This document shows positions 15,276 through 24,047 of a stretch of 34,206 nucleotides of DNA, piece by piece; position 1 is the stretch's first letter, and every line of letters starts with the position of its first letter. The stretch is from the NCBI GenBank assembly GCA_030830105.1, contig JAURNP010000144.1, forward strand, positions 1-34,206, in the 5' to 3' direction. The translations under genes and the position numbers were made by a program. The notes under the pieces were generated by a model. That model searched no databases, was not told the DNA's origin, and worked only from the letters and a program-made list of their open reading frames with translations. This DNA is from Rhodothermales bacterium (GTDB taxonomy: Bacteria; Bacteroidota; Rhodothermia; Rhodothermales; UBA10348).

Positions 15276-16658
15276 ATGGAATCCGGATTCCTGTCATTGC
15301 TACCGCTTATTGTGGCGCTGGTCCTTGCCTTCGCCACCCGCTCAGCTATTCCTGCTCTCTTGGCAGGAGTGATTGTGGGCGCCTTTATGCTGGAGGTCAA
15401 TCCGCTGGTGGGACTGAATGAAACGCTTCAGACCGCACTGGGCACAGGCAACTTCATATGGATCTGCCAGATCGTGATGTCGATCGGGATCCTGACTGAG
15501 CTCTTCAAACGATCTGGCGTCATCACAGGCTTTGCCAGTCGCCTGTCCGGATTTGCCCGCTCGCCCAAAAGCGTGGGCCTGACCACCTGGGGACTTGGTC
15601 TGGGCATTATCGACGATTATTTCAGCCCACTCCTCGTAGGCACCATCATGCGTCCCCTCTCGGACAAGGCGCGTATGTCGCGAGAAAAGTTCGCCTACTT
15701 GCTCGACGCAATGACGTCCCCGCTATGCGTTCTGATGCCGTTCCTGGCCTACGGTGCGTACTTGGCCGGCCTGGTGGCCATCGAATTCGGTCAGAGTCCG
15801 ACAGAAGGAACGGCTCTCTTGATCCAGTCCATCCCATTCAATTTCTATTCGCTATTGACGGTCGTGATGGCGCTCGGCATCGCACTCAAAATCATACCTG
15901 ACTTCGGCCCCATGCGCCGCGCAGAGCTACGAGTCCGGGAAGGAGGGCCCTTGGTCCGCGAGGGTGGAGCCCCATTGATCTCCGACACCGATCTACCTGA
16001 AGAGTCCCGTGATGCTTGGGGAGAGCTGATCGCTTTTCTGATCCTGCCGATCATGATGGTTCTCGGCGTGGCGATGGGAAGCTTTGTATTGTCCGGATCG
16101 ATACTCATCGCAGAAGCATTCATTCTGGCGACGTCCTACCTGACCGTTGCGCTACTAATCGCGCGGCGCATCCCATCCCTGGCCTCACTGGTCGAGTTTG
16201 CCTTGGCAGGTATCAAGAACGTACTGCCGGCCCTCATAATTATTGCACTCGCGTACTCACTGAACACCGTAACGGACGAGCTCGGTGCCGCAGACTGGCT
16301 GGTCTCCCTGGCGGACAGTTATCTGACTCCGCAACTACTTGTAGCAGTGACTTTCGTACTGGCCTCGGCTGTCTCTTTTGCTACCGGGACGTCTTGGGGG
16401 ACATTTGCCCTCATTATGCCGCTTGCTCTCCAAATCGCACTCGCATTCGGATCGGATCCGGCTGATCCGATTGTGCTACAGACAATTGCCGCGGTCACTG
16501 GAGGTGGAATCTTCGGAGACCATACTTCACCGGTCTCCGATACGAGCGTGCTTTCATCTGCCGGTGCAGGAAGTGATCACATGGATCACATTATCACGCA
16601 GCTTCCATATGCCCTGACCGTCGCGGCTGCCACGACGCTGTTATATCTAGTCGTGTGA
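15276..16658 (+). CDS. nhaC: NhaC family Na+/H+ antiporter
   Basis: 460 aa multi-TM; 'GIIDDYFSPLLVGTIMRPLSDKARMSREKFAYLLDAMTSPLCVLMPF', 'FATGTSWGTFALIMPLALQIA', 'GGGIFGDHTSPVSDTSVLSSAGAGSDHMDHIITQLPYAL' hallmark motifs. Confidence 0.92.
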   Translation: MESGFLSLLPLIVALVLAFATRSAIPALLAGVIVGAFMLEVNPLVGLNETLQTALGTGNFIWICQIVMSIGILTELFKRSGVITGFASRLSGFARSPKSVGLTTWGLGLGIIDDYFSPLLVGTIMRPLSDKARMSREKFAYLLDAMTSPLCVLMPFLAYGAYLAGLVAIEFGQSPTEGTALLIQSIPFNFYSLLTVVMALGIALKIIPDFGPMRRAELRVREGGPLVREGGAPLISDTDLPEESRDAWGELIAFLILPIMMVLGVAMGSFVLSGSILIAEAFILATSYLTVALLIARRIPSLASLVEFALAGIKNVLPALIIIALAYSLNTVTDELGAADWLVSLADSYLTPQLLVAVTFVLASAVSFATGTSWGTFALIMPLALQIALAFGSDPADPIVLQTIAAVTGGGIFGDHTSPVSDTSVLSSAGAGSDHMDHIITQLPYALTVAAATTLLYLVV

Positions 16659-16718
16659 CATGCGCGGACAACTCTTCTGGTGGAATGGCGTTACTTGCTT
16701 CCGCTACTCCCATCGAAC

Positions 16719-17366
16719 ATGCGCATCATAAAGTACTTCTTCGAAGAGCCAACCTTGCTCGACTTCCCGGCATCTGAGTCGGGAGAACAACCTTCCGAGT
16801 ACGGACTGAAAGGTCTTTTGCGTCAGCACCGGCATTACAGAGGTTACCTGGCCGCTTCAGATCTGGGTGCTGATACCATCGGCGGATCAGCCCTCGAGGA
16901 TCATACTGCGGCTCGTGTGCTGGCCAGTATTTTGACGGGCCCTATCTGGTTTTCGAACCGGGCTGCCGGTCAGACGGATGTCACACTCTCCTTGCTCACC
17001 GGTATAGAGAACATTGTACCAGCGCTGGCGGCCATGGCCAGCGATTCTGTGATGATGATGGATGTGGACCCGACCGAAGAGATGGTTCGGGCGCTTACTG
17101 ATGACAATGACCAAAAGGTGGTCATGCGGAAGATTGCTCAGTTACTCGATGCGGGTTGTACCCTCGTATTTCCCGAACAGGCCCATATGGGACACGACTG
17201 GAGCATCTTTTCTCCACGGCCGGTGGCTGCCTACATTCGGGAAGCGATGGGCAACTTGCCCAAGGAAACGCGCGGTTTCGTGGTCCCTTATGTGGAGGCC
17301 CGTGGCGAACACAAGTTCTACTTCGAGCAATACAACATTGACCTCTTCGCGCGGCACGAAGTTTGA
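16719..17366 (+). CDS. Hypothetical soluble protein
   Basis: Likely start MRIIKYFFEEPTLLDFPASESGEQ at 16719. Sits directly downstream of nhaC in the same orientation. No family recognised. Confidence 0.65.
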   Translation: MRIIKYFFEEPTLLDFPASESGEQPSEYGLKGLLRQHRHYRGYLAASDLGADTIGGSALEDHTAARVLASILTGPIWFSNRAAGQTDVTLSLLTGIENIVPALAAMASDSVMMMDVDPTEEMVRALTDDNDQKVVMRKIAQLLDAGCTLVFPEQAHMGHDWSIFSPRPVAAYIREAMGNLPKETRGFVVPYVEARGEHKFYFEQYNIDLFARHEV

Positions 17367-17435
17367 TAGGAGGTCCTGAGGGCCCTTTTTGGCGTCTCAC
17401 CGTTCCTTTTTTGTACATTCTCGGGTCCAAAATCA

Positions 17436-18179
17436 ATGAGCTCGAGTGTGGAGTACTTCTTTTCTACATCGACCAATCCCGAATATCCATTCGTGCTATT
17501 CGGTTTGTCCCATGGCCTGCTGTTTCTGTGGGTCGGTCTTTTCGGCTATGTCCTGATTCGTGCCGGAATGCGTGCGAATGAGGAGCAACGTCAGAAATTG
17601 CGCTGGTTCCTGGTTGCCCTTTTTCTGATCTGGGAAGTAGAGTGGCAGGCGTGGCACATCATAACCGATACCTGGTCGCTGCAGAAAAATCTACCTCTTC
17701 AAATGTGCAGCATCATGATCTGGGTCTCCATTTGGGGACTTCTGACTCGCAAGCGATTTGTGATGGGGCTCATGTATTTCTTCGGTATTGCCGGGGCGAT
17801 TCAGGCCATCATTACGCCGGACGCGATCTATGCCTTTCCGCATTTGCGATTCATGAACACCTGGTTCTCCCACAGCCTGCTGGTTACTGCTGGCTTCTGG
17901 GTGGTGTTCGTAGAAGGGTATCGGCCGACGCTGAAGGACTTGCGCAACTGTTTCATCACAGTCAATGTCTATGCAGTCCCAGTCTATCTGATTAATATTT
18001 CCATAGACGCGGGGTATCTGTACCTCGGCAAGAAGCCAGAAACAGCGTCAATAATGGATTTCTTCCCAGAGTGGCCCTGGTACTTTTTCATCCTGCAAGG
18101 ACTTTTGCTCCTCATCATGATCGGGATGTACCTGCCTTTTCGGAAGTCCGACCCGAGGCTGCAGGCAGCCACCGCCTGA
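17436..18179 (+). CDS. TIGR02206 (YwaF-like) integral membrane protein
   Basis: 'LPLQMCSIMIWVSIWGLLTRKRFVMGLMYFFGIAGAIQAIITPD...FPHLRFMNTWFSHSLLVTAGFWVVFVEGYRP' matches the YwaF family pattern. Confidence 0.85.
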   Translation: MSSSVEYFFSTSTNPEYPFVLFGLSHGLLFLWVGLFGYVLIRAGMRANEEQRQKLRWFLVALFLIWEVEWQAWHIITDTWSLQKNLPLQMCSIMIWVSIWGLLTRKRFVMGLMYFFGIAGAIQAIITPDAIYAFPHLRFMNTWFSHSLLVTAGFWVVFVEGYRPTLKDLRNCFITVNVYAVPVYLINISIDAGYLYLGKKPETASIMDFFPEWPWYFFILQGLLLLIMIGMYLPFRKSDPRLQAATA

Positions 18180-18204
18180 TCCATGCAGCCTTGTAATTCA
18201 CGAT

Positions 18205-18256
18205 CTGGCCCGGTCGGCGTATGCCGACCGGGCCAGTGTGCATCGGGGCCTTTTTT
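18205..18256 (+). terminator. Intrinsic-terminator-like hairpin after the YwaF-like gene
   Basis: Perfect 14 bp stem CTGGCCCGGTCGGC-GTAT-GCCGACCGGGCCAG (18205-18236), with TTTTTT shortly downstream. Confidence 0.7.
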
Positions 18257-18326
18257 AGAAAGGCGAAGGACTGGTATTCCTTCTGAAGCCAAAGGCTACT
18301 CTGGAACGAATTCCCAGAAAGAAGAC

Positions 18327-18354
18327 GGCCCGACCAGCTTTCGCTGACCGGGCC
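18327..18354 (-). terminator. Terminator hairpin for the TonB receptor gene (minus strand)
   Basis: Minus strand GGCCCGGTCAGC-GAAA-GCTGGTCGGGCC. Fully paired only on the minus strand (two G.U), GAAA tetraloop, then GTCTTCTTTCT. Confidence 0.7.
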
Positions 18355-18429
18355 GAATCCTGCAAGCAGTTTGAAAGTGTCTTACACGAGGGGAACACCC
18401 CCTCAGCCGCAATCTACAACTTGATCACC

Positions 18430-21153
18430 TTATTTGAAGGTGATACGCGTTCCAAAGTTGAACTGGCGTGGCAGACCGAGGAATACCTCAGCATCATCAG
18501 CCATGCTATTTACGCCGTTGTCATCGAATGCGTTGTAGCGCGAGTTGTCCGTAGCATCCTGGATGTAGAAGCTATCGAACACGTTGAAGATGTTTCCGAA
18601 CACGCGGATGTCGAAACGGGACGTTCCGAGCATGTCACGTGGGATGTCATAGCCAACGTTGAGGTCGAACACGTTGTACGCTGGTGTTTCCCAGACCTGA
18701 CGACCAGCCGTTTCGGCATCGGTGCGACTGGTTGGGTCGAAATCAGCGTAGAAGTTCGAGTAGGAGCGGCCAATGAACTTGGCGTACAGTCCATCTACCG
18801 GAAAGACCGTGACGGAGTAAGCAACCTGCGTCTGAGGTGCATCACCCACTTTCAAGTCCTTGGTAAAGATCTCGACAGTTCGCTGGGAAGCAGGGTCGCC
18901 CTGGTCAGGAGTGTATCGAGCTGAAACGTCGTCCGTGTAGTACCAGTCACCGAATGAACTGGCAAGGTCAAAGCGGATCACATCCAGTGGCTGGTAGGCT
19001 AGCTCGAGTTCGACACCCGAGTGCAGCGCATTCAGACCCGTGATGTTGATCAAGCCGTCGTCTCCACTCTCTTCCTGAACCGAACGAGTGATCGTACGGT
19101 CATTCCATATCGTGTGGTACACGTTGACTTTGCCAGCAAACTTGCGATCCGTGGAGCGGAAGTCTACACCAGCTTCATATGCCACGAACGTTTCGTTCTG
19201 TGGATCATCCAGCTTGGCACCCGAGAAGTCGTCGATCACGCCATCAAAGATGGGCGCTTTCGAGACATAGCCAGCGTTTCCGAAGATGGAGATGTTGTCG
19301 TTCAGCTCGAGGGAAGCACCACCTTTGATCTGGCCACCGCCAAGGGTACCAGAATCAATCGTGAAGGGATTGCCGTCGCCGCCATCACGGAAGAAGTCCT
19401 CGAAGGAGTAGCTGATAGCTGAGTAACCAACCATACCGTAGGCACTCAGGGCATCCTTGCTGTACTCAGCCTGAGCAAATCCACCGAACCAGTCCACCGT
19501 GTTGGTGTTGTCGAAGTTGAATTTATCACCTGGCTGCAGGGAGCGCTCGCCACCCCAGAAGTCTGAGTCAGAGCGCAGGTACCCGGTGCCACCCATCAGG
19601 TCACGAACCGTGCGGTAGTGCTGGATCTCAGCTGTACGCCAGTCGAGACCAACTTCAGCGGTTAGATTCTCGTTGATCGTGCGCTTGAACTTGGAGATGG
19701 CTCCAACCGTGTATTGCACGTTGTGGCTGTTGCGGAGGATACCGAGAGAGGAGCCATTGGCCTGGTTGAGATCGTACGTTCCCTGAACGTCGATGACGCG
19801 CGTCGGGCCGCTGTAATCCCAGCCCATCTCGCCGTACGTACCGGTACCACCACCTTTACCACCGGAGTAGTAGAGGACTGTCGACCACAGGCTACGATCG
19901 TTGATCTGGTAGTAGTGGTTCAGGTTCACCTGTGGTTTGTGGAAGAAGTTCTCGCGCTCGTTCAGGAACGTATCGTTTGCACGATCCACTTCGCCGAAAC
20001 CGTTGTTCTGCGTAGAGGACAGGCCGGAGGCTGCGCGGGATGCATTCTGGTTCCAGCGACGACCTGCTTCCGGAATGTCGTTCAGAACGGCATCGATTTC
20101 GCTGTCGGTCAGACCATCTTCTTCAAAGACTTCGCGTGCGTACTCATGATCGTAGGCGGCGAGGTTCTGACGATAGAGGTTCTGTCCGTGACGCTGAGGA
20201 GCACCTACAGCGTAGAAGTCGAGGCGCTGCTTGTCACTGATGTTCCAAGCTGCTGCTCCGTAGTAGGCCCATGCGTCGGTCCAGGTACCATCGTAGTAGC
20301 CTTCACCCGTCTTGCGGACACCGGATACTGTGAAGGCGTACTTGCCATTGATGAGGCCGGTGGAAAGGGAAACCGTGGATTTCAGAAATCCGTCGTTTCC
20401 GACTTCCTGCTTGGCCAGTACCTGACGTGAGTTGGCCGTCGGGTCGGTGATGATATTCATCGTACCACCGATCGAAGGCGTCGCCAGGTTGACGGCGGAG
20501 AGACCGCGCTGCATCTGGATCGAAGAGGTGGCATCACCGACGCCGTCCCAGTTCGACCAGTAGACCCAACCGTTTTCCATGTCGTTGACCGGAACACCGT
20601 TGATCATGATAGCGACGTTGCGCTGGTTGAAACCACGAACGTTGACCCGAGCATCACCAGCACCACCACCCTGCATCGTCGCGTAGACAGAAGGGGTCGT
20701 GTTCAGAACCATTGGAACGTCACGCGAAGCCAGCTCACGCTGTACCTGCACTTTGTCGACGTTCGTGAAGGCAACTGGAGTTTTGCGCTCGACGGCACGA
20801 GAAGCGAACACTTCGAGTGCTTCAAGCTGCTGGCTCTTGAAGTTGAGGGAGAAGTTCAGCGTGACGTCGGCGGTGCGTACGGTCACGACTTCTTTCATAT
20901 CATCGTATCCGATGAAGGAAGCGGTGAACGAGTGAGTGCCGCTGGGCACGCTAAGGGTATAGCGACCATTCTGGTCGGTTGCCGTTCCGAGGGTGGTACC
21001 CTCGACTACAACGTTTGCGCCAGGCAGGGCGTCACCAGTTTCAGAGTCGGAGACGGCGCCGGAAATGGTGACCTGGGCGTATGCCGTTCCTGCGAACAGG
21101 AACATGACGGCCAGAGCCAAGCTGCGGAGACGTAGCATAGCGTTCATAACCAT
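18430..21153 (-). CDS. TonB-dependent receptor with N-terminal carboxypeptidase-regulatory-like domain
   Basis: 907 aa; signal peptide; 'VTISGAVSDSETGDALPGANVVVEGTTLGTATDQNGRYTLSVPSG'; plug 'NVRGFNQRNVAIMINGVPVNDMENGWVYWSNWDGVGDATSSIQMQRGLS'; C-terminal barrel ending '...FNFGTRITFK'. Confidence 0.95.
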   Translation of the reverse strand: MVMNAMLRLRSLALAVMFLFAGTAYAQVTISGAVSDSETGDALPGANVVVEGTTLGTATDQNGRYTLSVPSGTHSFTASFIGYDDMKEVVTVRTADVTLNFSLNFKSQQLEALEVFASRAVERKTPVAFTNVDKVQVQRELASRDVPMVLNTTPSVYATMQGGGAGDARVNVRGFNQRNVAIMINGVPVNDMENGWVYWSNWDGVGDATSSIQMQRGLSAVNLATPSIGGTMNIITDPTANSRQVLAKQEVGNDGFLKSTVSLSTGLINGKYAFTVSGVRKTGEGYYDGTWTDAWAYYGAAAWNISDKQRLDFYAVGAPQRHGQNLYRQNLAAYDHEYAREVFEEDGLTDSEIDAVLNDIPEAGRRWNQNASRAASGLSSTQNNGFGEVDRANDTFLNERENFFHKPQVNLNHYYQINDRSLWSTVLYYSGGKGGGTGTYGEMGWDYSGPTRVIDVQGTYDLNQANGSSLGILRNSHNVQYTVGAISKFKRTINENLTAEVGLDWRTAEIQHYRTVRDLMGGTGYLRSDSDFWGGERSLQPGDKFNFDNTNTVDWFGGFAQAEYSKDALSAYGMVGYSAISYSFEDFFRDGGDGNPFTIDSGTLGGGQIKGGASLELNDNISIFGNAGYVSKAPIFDGVIDDFSGAKLDDPQNETFVAYEAGVDFRSTDRKFAGKVNVYHTIWNDRTITRSVQEESGDDGLINITGLNALHSGVELELAYQPLDVIRFDLASSFGDWYYTDDVSARYTPDQGDPASQRTVEIFTKDLKVGDAPQTQVAYSVTVFPVDGLYAKFIGRSYSNFYADFDPTSRTDAETAGRQVWETPAYNVFDLNVGYDIPRDMLGTSRFDIRVFGNIFNVFDSFYIQDATDNSRYNAFDDNGVNSMADDAEVFLGLPRQFNFGTRITFK

Positions 21154-21492
21154 GATGTTGGAAGGTAGAGAAATGGGCGATCCCTGAGGGTAACCCCGTC
21201 AGGATTTGACAGTCAAACAATTGTACCAACTGTGGACATCTTGATTGTGAACGCTGGGGGAATACCGTATTACAGAATGATCAAGAAAAGCACCTCAAGG
21301 AGCTTTTTGAGCTATTTCCAATCCCTTCAATCCTTCTTGGGTCGATACTCTTTCGGAAGCAGGTCAGTGAAGTGTGAAGATTTGATTCAGCAAGAAACCG
21401 GAAAGGGGTTCGGAGCAAATAAGCAGGTCCCGACTTTTTATGGCGTAATAGCCACATAGAGACTTTGTTCTCCCACTCAGACTGTTATTCTC

Positions 21493-21804
21493 ATGGCGAT
21501 CAAAACCGTCGATATGGACCGCCTGGCGGCCATGACTGGCAACTTATTCGAGTCAGTTTCCATTCTGTCCAAGCGCTCGCGCCAGATTTCGACGAACATC
21601 AAGACCGAGCTGGACGATAAGCTGGCTTACTTCGAGGGTTTCGAACAGGAGCTCGAAGACCCCCGCTTCCAAGAGGAGCAGGCCAAGGTGTCGCTCGAAT
21701 ATGAAGTCAAAGCCGAGCCGACGGAATTAGCAGTTGAAGAGATGCTGGCTGGTGATGTCTATTTCCGCAAGCCGTCGGAAGAGGACCAGGAGCTTTTCCT
21801 GTAA
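21493..21804 (+). CDS. rpoZ: DNA-directed RNA polymerase omega subunit (Bacteroidota-type RpoZ)
   Basis: 103 aa; 'TGNLFESVSILSKRSRQISTNIKTELDDKLAYFEGFEQELEDP...PTELAVEEMLAGDVYFRKP' resembles Bacteroidota omega ('TGNxYESVxIxxKRAxQI...ATEEFLxxxxYFRxP'). Confidence 0.82.
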   Translation: MAIKTVDMDRLAAMTGNLFESVSILSKRSRQISTNIKTELDDKLAYFEGFEQELEDPRFQEEQAKVSLEYEVKAEPTELAVEEMLAGDVYFRKPSEEDQELFL

Positions 21805-21834
21805 ATCCGAAAGACTTAAGTACGATTACGGCGA

Positions 21835-21868
21835 CGGGGCGGCTGCGTAGCAGCCGCTCCGTTTTTTT
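21835..21868 (+). terminator. Rho-independent terminator downstream of rpoZ
   Basis: CGGGGCGGCTGC-GTA-GCAGCCGCTCCG followed by TTTTTTT. Confidence 0.93.
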
Positions 21869-21931
21869 GTGTCTTGCCCTCAGATCCGTTTATTCAGGGA
21901 GTCCTCCCTTATTTCAATCTGAACCCTGCCT

Positions 21932-22687
21932 GTGTATCTGACCTGGACACCTTGGACGATCGCCTGGACCGCGCTGGCCGTAGTGACGGCTGTTGTCTTG
22001 CTGTTCCGGACGGCGCCCTACGGTCGACATATCCGTTCGGATTGGGGACCGACTTTGCCGCATCGTCTGGGGTGGATCGTGATGGAGGTCATTTCCCCAG
22101 TGGCTCTGATCGCCGGACTATGGTGGTCGATCTATCCTTCTATGGAATCCTTGTCCGGATTTCAGATGGGCCTGGTAGCTTTGTGGCTCGGGCATTATCT
22201 CTACCGGGCTCTGATTTATCCGTACTTGATGCGATGGAAAGAGCATCGGATGCCGGCTGTGATCATGTTGTCTGCTGTGGGATTCAATCTGGTAAACGGT
22301 GGTCTCAATGGTGTCCAGATCGAGGCTATTGTGCCTCCGACCGCCATTTCACCGATGATGTGGGTTGGTCTGAGCCTGTTCGTTGGCGGGCTTGCCATGA
22401 ACGTTCATTCGGATGCCATCCTGCGTTCACTCCGAAAGCCGGGCGAGTCCGGCTATAGGATTCCCGAAGGAGGTTTTTACCGCTGGGTGACCTGTCCCAA
22501 TTATTTGGGTGAAATGTTGGAATGGACTGGTTTTGCCCTACTGGCTGCTACACCCGCCGCTGTTGCATTCGCCGTTTGGACGGCCGCGAACCTGATTCCG
22601 CGTGCCCTATCCCACCACAAGTGGTACAAGAATCAATTTGCAGTGTATCCCCGACACAGAAAAGCCGTAATCCCCTTCGTGTTATAG
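21932..22687 (+). CDS. DUF1295/steroid 5-alpha-reductase-like membrane protein
   Basis: 251 aa; 'GYRIPEGGFYRWVTCPNYLGEMLEWTGFALLAATPAAVAFAVWTAANLIPRALSHHKWYKNQFAVYPRHRKAVIPFVL', the 5-alpha-reductase C-terminal signature. Confidence 0.9.
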   Translation: MYLTWTPWTIAWTALAVVTAVVLLFRTAPYGRHIRSDWGPTLPHRLGWIVMEVISPVALIAGLWWSIYPSMESLSGFQMGLVALWLGHYLYRALIYPYLMRWKEHRMPAVIMLSAVGFNLVNGGLNGVQIEAIVPPTAISPMMWVGLSLFVGGLAMNVHSDAILRSLRKPGESGYRIPEGGFYRWVTCPNYLGEMLEWTGFALLAATPAAVAFAVWTAANLIPRALSHHKWYKNQFAVYPRHRKAVIPFVL

Positions 22688-22785
22688 GGGAGAGGGTGAC
22701 CTAATTACGTTGCCTCTTTATCTGGACGAGAATCCGGTGAAAGTGTTCTGCGGCATCGCAAGAGTGAAATCCTACCGGCCAGTAC

Positions 22786-23844
22786 ATGAACCTGCGTCAT
22801 CAAACACTTTCGACCCCTCTGTCCTCCGGCGAGAAGGCGTTCTGGAACGTCTCCAAGATCGTTGTCTTTGCCGCGACCTTGGCGGTTATTGCCGGACTGT
22901 TCATTCAGGCGGAACTGACGCTGAACATTCTCTGGTTCATTCTCATTCCCGTTTTGCCGTTGACGTTCATGCTCAATCCAGGCATCTGGCGAGGCGTCTG
23001 TCCGCTGGCAACTGCCAACATGATCGGATCGTCTGGGGCTTCAAGAGAAGTATCTGGTCCCTGGCTTCATCGAACGGCGGGAATCGGCATCCTACTTCTA
23101 TTCGTTCTGGTGCCTGCACGGCGCTTCCTGTTCAACACGGAAGGCCCCGTGTTGGCCATCGTGATCTTGGCCGTCACGGCGCTTGCATTCGGCTTGGGAT
23201 GGTTCGTCAAGGCCAAGGGCGGCTTCTGTAATTCCATCTGCCCGGTTCTTCCAGTCGAGAAACTGTACGGCCAGGCTCCGCTCTTCGGGGTTCGCAACGC
23301 TCGATGCGTTCCCTGCAATCATTGTACTCTCAAAGGGTGCCATGATCTGGATCCTGTCACGTCAGCTCGTTTCGCTGCGGGGAATGGCAATGGCAATAGT
23401 AATGGCACGGGTCCTAGGGCTTGGATGAAAACGCCCTTCGGTCTGTTCGCTGCATCCTTTCCTGGATTCATCTTCGGATATTTCCAGGTGGCCGATACGG
23501 GTCTCAATGCCGCACTCTCCATCTACGCCACCATCCTCGGCTTCGCAGCTGTCAGCCTGGTAGTCATGGTCGTTCTGGCGCTCATCCTGCGAATCCCCTC
23601 TCACCGGCTGATTCCATTCCTGGGTGCGCTGTCAGTGGGGATCTACTACTGGTTTGCCGCCCCGGCTTCTTTGGATGCGTTTTCGTTGCCCGGCGGCATC
23701 GTGGTGAGATGGGTCCTTATGGCTTTCGTCGGGTACCGGTTGTACCGGGCCCTCAAGATCACTTCGCGTCTGAGCGCACCCTTACGACCAACTGGTGGAC
23801 GCGCGGTGACTCCTTCCATTCCGCTCCCGTCAGCGCCCCGATAA
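22786..23844 (+). CDS. Membrane polyferredoxin-like protein (NapH/FixG-related 4Fe-4S)
   Basis: Multi-TM with 'GIWRGVCPLATANMIG', 'GGFCNSICPVLPVEKLYGQAPLFGVRNARCVPCNHCTLKGCHDLDP' Cys clusters. Confidence 0.75.
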   Translation: MNLRHQTLSTPLSSGEKAFWNVSKIVVFAATLAVIAGLFIQAELTLNILWFILIPVLPLTFMLNPGIWRGVCPLATANMIGSSGASREVSGPWLHRTAGIGILLLFVLVPARRFLFNTEGPVLAIVILAVTALAFGLGWFVKAKGGFCNSICPVLPVEKLYGQAPLFGVRNARCVPCNHCTLKGCHDLDPVTSARFAAGNGNGNSNGTGPRAWMKTPFGLFAASFPGFIFGYFQVADTGLNAALSIYATILGFAAVSLVVMVVLALILRIPSHRLIPFLGALSVGIYYWFAAPASLDAFSLPGGIVVRWVLMAFVGYRLYRALKITSRLSAPLRPTGGRAVTPSIPLPSAPR

Positions 23845-24047
23845 CGATCGCAGCCCGTTCAGTGTGATCATCGTTTCAAGTGGGGTCCCTCGCAGGAGAC
23901 AGGATCGTCAATTTTTGACAGGAGACTCCTGAAACGAAAGACGTGTCCTCCGGTTAGCATCCATTCTGGCTCCGGCTTTTTCACCCCCCTTCTTCGGAGC
24001 TATCACCTTCCCTGAGCGGAAGACCGGCACGGAGATGGGCGAGCTCG

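Noticed and set aside
19714-20430. 238 aa plus-strand ORF
   Set aside because: Antisense shadow of the TonB-dependent receptor; its Val-rich composition is typical of mirror frames.
21232-21459. 75 aa plus-strand ORF in the intergenic region before rpoZ
   Set aside because: No ribosome-binding site or family signal that I can see; more likely promoter/leader sequence.
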